This document shows positions 40,527-42,934 of a stretch of DNA of 42,934 nt, piece by piece. The stretch is from positions 1 through 42,934 of the forward strand of contig NZ_BAGN01000401.1 in the NCBI RefSeq assembly GCF_000308835.1, given 5' to 3'. The position numbers and the translations under genes are program-made. The notes beneath the pieces were generated by a model. It was not told the origin of the DNA and ran no database searches. It saw nothing but the letters and a program-made list of their open reading frames with translations. Origin of the DNA: Nocardia vinacea NBRC 16497 (GTDB taxonomy: Bacteria > Actinomycetota > Actinomycetes > Mycobacteriales > Mycobacteriaceae). The first letter of the stretch is position 1. Every line of letters starts with the position of its first letter.

Positions 40527-41138
40527 ATGCCGATGAGCGGAACCAAGCGCACGAGAATGATCGCCCGCGCCGCAGTGCGAGCCGACCTCGCACAGGTTGC
40601 CTACGAGTTGACCCGGGAGCGGGGGTTCCACAACGTCACCGTGGATGACATGGCCGCGGCTGCCGGTGTTTCTCGCAGTACTCTCCTGCGCTACTTCGGC
40701 AGCAAGGAGGAAGCGGTGCTGAGCGCCTTCGACGCCCACGCCGACCAGTTCGCGGCCGCGCTACGTGCCCGGCCCGCCGGAGAGGACGACTGGACGGCGC
40801 TGCGCCGGGCATTGGGCGGGGTCATCGAGTTCTATCTGCAGGACCCGGTCGCGGCGCTCGCCATGACGCGACTCATCTTCGACACCCCGGAGTTGTCCGG
40901 GCGGCAGTTGGAGAAACAGCACAGTTGGCGACCCGCTCTCACCGCGGCGCTGGCTGAGCGGGCAGGCGTGTCGGGACCGGTCCCCATCTCGGTGGAGGTC
41001 AAGGTCGCCGCCGCGACGAGTTGCCTGAATATCGCCGTCGAGCGCTGGTCGGCGTCCGATGGCGAACTCGATCTGGCGCAGTTGCTCGATGAAGCATTCG
41101 ACGCGCTCTCGTCGAGGCGGAACGGGCGCGTCCTCTGA
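40527..41138 (+). CDS. TetR family transcriptional regulator
   Basis: A 203-residue repressor. Helix-turn-helix: AYELTRERGFHNVTVDDMAAAAGVSRSTLLRYFGSKEEAVL. The C-terminal domain (MTRLIFDTPELSGRQLEKQH) resembles the type common in actinobacterial regulators. AAGGG lies upstream of the ATG. It is divergent from the amidohydrolase and convergent with the GMC oxidase gene. Confidence 0.88.
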   Translation: MPMSGTKRTRMIARAAVRADLAQVAYELTRERGFHNVTVDDMAAAAGVSRSTLLRYFGSKEEAVLSAFDAHADQFAAALRARPAGEDDWTALRRALGGVIEFYLQDPVAALAMTRLIFDTPELSGRQLEKQHSWRPALTAALAERAGVSGPVPISVEVKVAAATSCLNIAVERWSASDGELDLAQLLDEAFDALSSRRNGRVL

Positions 41139-41143
41139 CGGAT

Positions 41144-41177
41144 CGGCGGGGTCGCCCGCTGAGGGGCGACCCCGCCG
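41144..41177. terminator. Bidirectional terminator hairpin
   Basis: A perfect 14-bp stem (CGGCGGGGTCGCCC at 41144-41157 with 41164-41177), loop GCTGAG, between the convergent TetR and GMC genes. Confidence 0.85.
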
Positions 41178-41185
41178 AAGGGTGG

Positions 41186-42781
41186 TCAGATGATCGAACC
41201 GACGTCTTGGGCCACGATGTGGTCGAGTGCGCGTTCGGCGACGGCGGCGATGGTCATCGATGGGTTGCAGGCCGCGCTGTTGCCCGGGATCAGTGCACCG
41301 TCGAGGACATACAGTCCGCGCTGTCCGTGCACGCGGCCTTCCAGATCGCAGACCGGGCCCATGTTCGCACCGCCGAGCGCGTGCCAGGTGGAGGGGACTG
41401 CCAGGTTCGTATCGACGAGAGCGCTCGCCGGGCCGGCGATCTTCTGTACCAGCGGACCGATGGTGCCGTTCTGGATCACCGCGTCCCCTTCTTTTGGCCA
41501 GTGCAGTACGGCCTCGTCCTTGCCCGAGTCGTAGACGAAGCGGCCGCGTGCATTGCTGACGCCGTAGCCGACCAGCATGGTGGTTCGTGCATCTATGCCC
41601 GCCGGCGGGATCGATGCCTGGATGACCGTGGCCGCTTTCGTGGGATCGTCCCAGTTCAGGCTGCCGTAGACGACAGGTCCGCCCTGTGGGTAGCCGAGAT
41701 CGCTGTCCAGGCAGGTCCAGGTGTAGATGCGGTCGGCGTTGGTGCCCCACCCGGCGCCGAGTGCGTCCGGCAGGTCCGGGATTGTTCCCTTCGCCTTGGC
41801 TCGCACCAGCAGTTTGGTGGTGTTGAGGCTTCCGGCGGCCATGACCAGTGTGCCCGCGGTGAGGATCTTGTTCTCCAGCACCGTGCCGGAGGAGTCGGTC
41901 CGGTCGACGTAGACGGTCCACCGTCCGTCCTTGGCGCGTTCGACCTCGGTGACGTGGTGGAGTATTTCGACCTGCACCTTGCCGGTCGCCTCCGCCGCGG
42001 CGATATAGGTGACGTCGACGGAGTGCTTTCCGCCATTGTTCACGCCGAGCGCACCGTCGCCGTTGGTATAGGAGGGCTTCATCTCGCCACGGAGTTCGGC
42101 GAGCGCGTAATTCCAGTCGATCGGCATCGGAATCTTCGACACCGGCAAACCGGCTTTGCGTACATGCTGTTCGAAGACGCGGACGGCCTGATAGTTCGGG
42201 CTGGCGATCAGTTCGTCCGGGGCGACCGCGAGCTGCAACATCTGCGCGACGCGCGGATAGTGGACCCGGTTCATCGTCGGCCAATCCAGACCGTCCAGGA
42301 ACTGCGTGGCGAATGCGGCCTGCGACGGCTGCAGCGACATGCCTTGGTACACAAGCGATCCACCGCCGACACCGGCCGCGCACAGCGCGGTCATGTTCTC
42401 ACCCGACACCGTCTCGAGCAGTCCGGCGTAGGGGTCGAACGCCACCGGCTTACCGAACAGCTCCGGCGCGGACTCGTACCAGAGAATGCGCTTGTCCGGA
42501 GACGTGGCATGTGGGAACGTCTCCGCGTTCGGACCTGTCGGCCAGCGTAATCCGCGCTCCAGCATCAACACCGGGACTCCGGCCTGGGCTAGGCGCAGCG
42601 CGGTGACGCCGCCGCCGAAACCCGTACCGATCACGATGACCCGATGGTCTTCGCGGACCAGCGGGACACTCCTCATCTTTGTCTCGATACCGCTGGCACC
42701 GGCGGCGATTCCCGTACCCGCCAATGCGACTGCGGCACCGGCGGCGCCACCGAGAAACGACCGGCGCGTGAATGCGGACAT
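41186..42781 (-). CDS. GMC oxidoreductase, Tat-exported, cholesterol-oxidase-like
   Basis: A 531-residue FAD enzyme. A Tat signal (TRRSFLGGAAGAAVALAG) opens the protein. FAD site VIVIGTGFGGGVTALRLAQAG at residues 48-68, GVGGGSLVYQGMSLQPSQ, then KTLVMAAGSLNTTKLLVRAK-type and WHALGGANMGPVCD with the catalytic His, and NSAACNPSMTI with the Asn seen in class I cholesterol oxidases. It should oxidise a hydroxysteroid or other alcohol outside the membrane. AGGAGG precedes the ATG. It stands alone at the edge, near a TetR gene. Confidence 0.85.
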   Translation of the reverse strand: MSAFTRRSFLGGAAGAAVALAGTGIAAGASGIETKMRSVPLVREDHRVIVIGTGFGGGVTALRLAQAGVPVLMLERGLRWPTGPNAETFPHATSPDKRILWYESAPELFGKPVAFDPYAGLLETVSGENMTALCAAGVGGGSLVYQGMSLQPSQAAFATQFLDGLDWPTMNRVHYPRVAQMLQLAVAPDELIASPNYQAVRVFEQHVRKAGLPVSKIPMPIDWNYALAELRGEMKPSYTNGDGALGVNNGGKHSVDVTYIAAAEATGKVQVEILHHVTEVERAKDGRWTVYVDRTDSSGTVLENKILTAGTLVMAAGSLNTTKLLVRAKAKGTIPDLPDALGAGWGTNADRIYTWTCLDSDLGYPQGGPVVYGSLNWDDPTKAATVIQASIPPAGIDARTTMLVGYGVSNARGRFVYDSGKDEAVLHWPKEGDAVIQNGTIGPLVQKIAGPASALVDTNLAVPSTWHALGGANMGPVCDLEGRVHGQRGLYVLDGALIPGNSAACNPSMTIAAVAERALDHIVAQDVGSII

Positions 42782-42885
42782 GTTTGATCGACCTCCTGAC
42801 CGCGGGGATCGGATCCCGCGGGGATGTTGAGAGCAAGGAATACCGGCCCGCGCGGCAGTGGATTTCGCGCGCGGGGTTTCGGCGG

Positions 42886-42913
42886 ACCTCCCGCGGCGAA
42901 TCTCGCGGGAGGT
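42886..42913. terminator. Hairpin near the right edge
   Basis: A perfect 10-bp stem (ACCTCCCGCG at 42886-42895 with 42904-42913) and an 8-base loop. It probably ends a transcript that lies mainly outside the window. Confidence 0.55.
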
Positions 42914-42934
42914 TGAGGGGAGGGAATGCCGGCT

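Noticed and set aside
1..42934. KstR or KstR2 operators (AACnnGTT or CAAG/CTTG type)
   Set aside because: I looked for these around the steroid-type promoters and saw none; the recurring box is TTCCG-N5-CGGAA instead.

Overview
The window is high-GC DNA that reads like a Nocardia- or Rhodococcus-type actinobacterium (Mycobacteriales). The evidence is GTG/TTG starts, a PknK-like serine/threonine kinase, a mycofactocin precursor peptide, steroid-type catabolic enzymes (KstD, HsaA, HsaB, HsaD and Ltp2 relatives), class III CoA-transferases and a Tat-exported GMC oxidase. It is almost entirely catabolic and carries 41 supported protein genes, one of them frameshifted and one cut by the left edge. 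I saw no rRNA, tRNA, CRISPR array or insertion sequence.

Layout. 1-2288: left-truncated class III CoA-transferase and a YtcJ-type amidohydrolase. 2282-2380 (minus): a 32-residue mycofactocin precursor (mftA) with no mftB-F genes beside it, divergent from a large kinase/ATPase regulator (2683-6126). 6140-7082: CRP/GlxR-like box, a small unknown gene and a DoxX membrane protein. 7129-16347: a ring-degradation block with an IclR regulator, KstD, an extradiol dioxygenase, a meta-cleavage hydrolase, two HsaA-type monooxygenases, their flavin reductase and a membrane protein. Its promoters share a TTCCG-N5-CGGAA palindrome, and three perfect 80-bp repeats sit directly before the reductase start codon. 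16451-22492: esterase, two SDRs, acyl-CoA dehydrogenase, thiolase and a frameshifted crotonase. 22813-28565: a secreted protein and a branched-chain-amino-acid-type ABC transporter with fused permeases. 28616-33958 (minus): ALDH, a mycofactocin-type SDR, a small Cys-rich protein, a DUF35 protein, an Ltp2-like thiolase-fold protein and an amidohydrolase, divergent from a TetR. 34819-40398: a double CoA-transferase, two MaoC-fold dehydratases, a crotonase and another amidohydrolase. 40527-42781: a TetR and a cholesterol-oxidase-like GMC enzyme.

Working together (inference). Substrate enters by the ABC transporter. CoA thioesters are formed or exchanged by the CoA-transferases and processed by dehydrogenase, hydratase, SDR and thiolase steps. 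An Ltp2/DUF35-type retro-aldolase would remove a side chain, with the resulting aldehyde or alcohol handled by the ALDH and the mycofactocin-type SDR. KstD, HsaA/HsaB, the dioxygenase and the hydrolase would desaturate, hydroxylate, cleave and hydrolyse a ring. No KshAB is present, so the window is not a complete steroid pathway. The dioxygenase looks like the catechol 2,3-dioxygenase/homoprotocatechuate group rather than HsaC, so the substrate may be an atypical steroid or an alicyclic/aromatic compound.

The most unusual items are the isolated mycofactocin precursor, the in-register 80-bp repeats that encode chained mini-ORFs before hsaB, the shared palindrome of the ring block, and the split Ltp2-DUF35 plus MaoC set.
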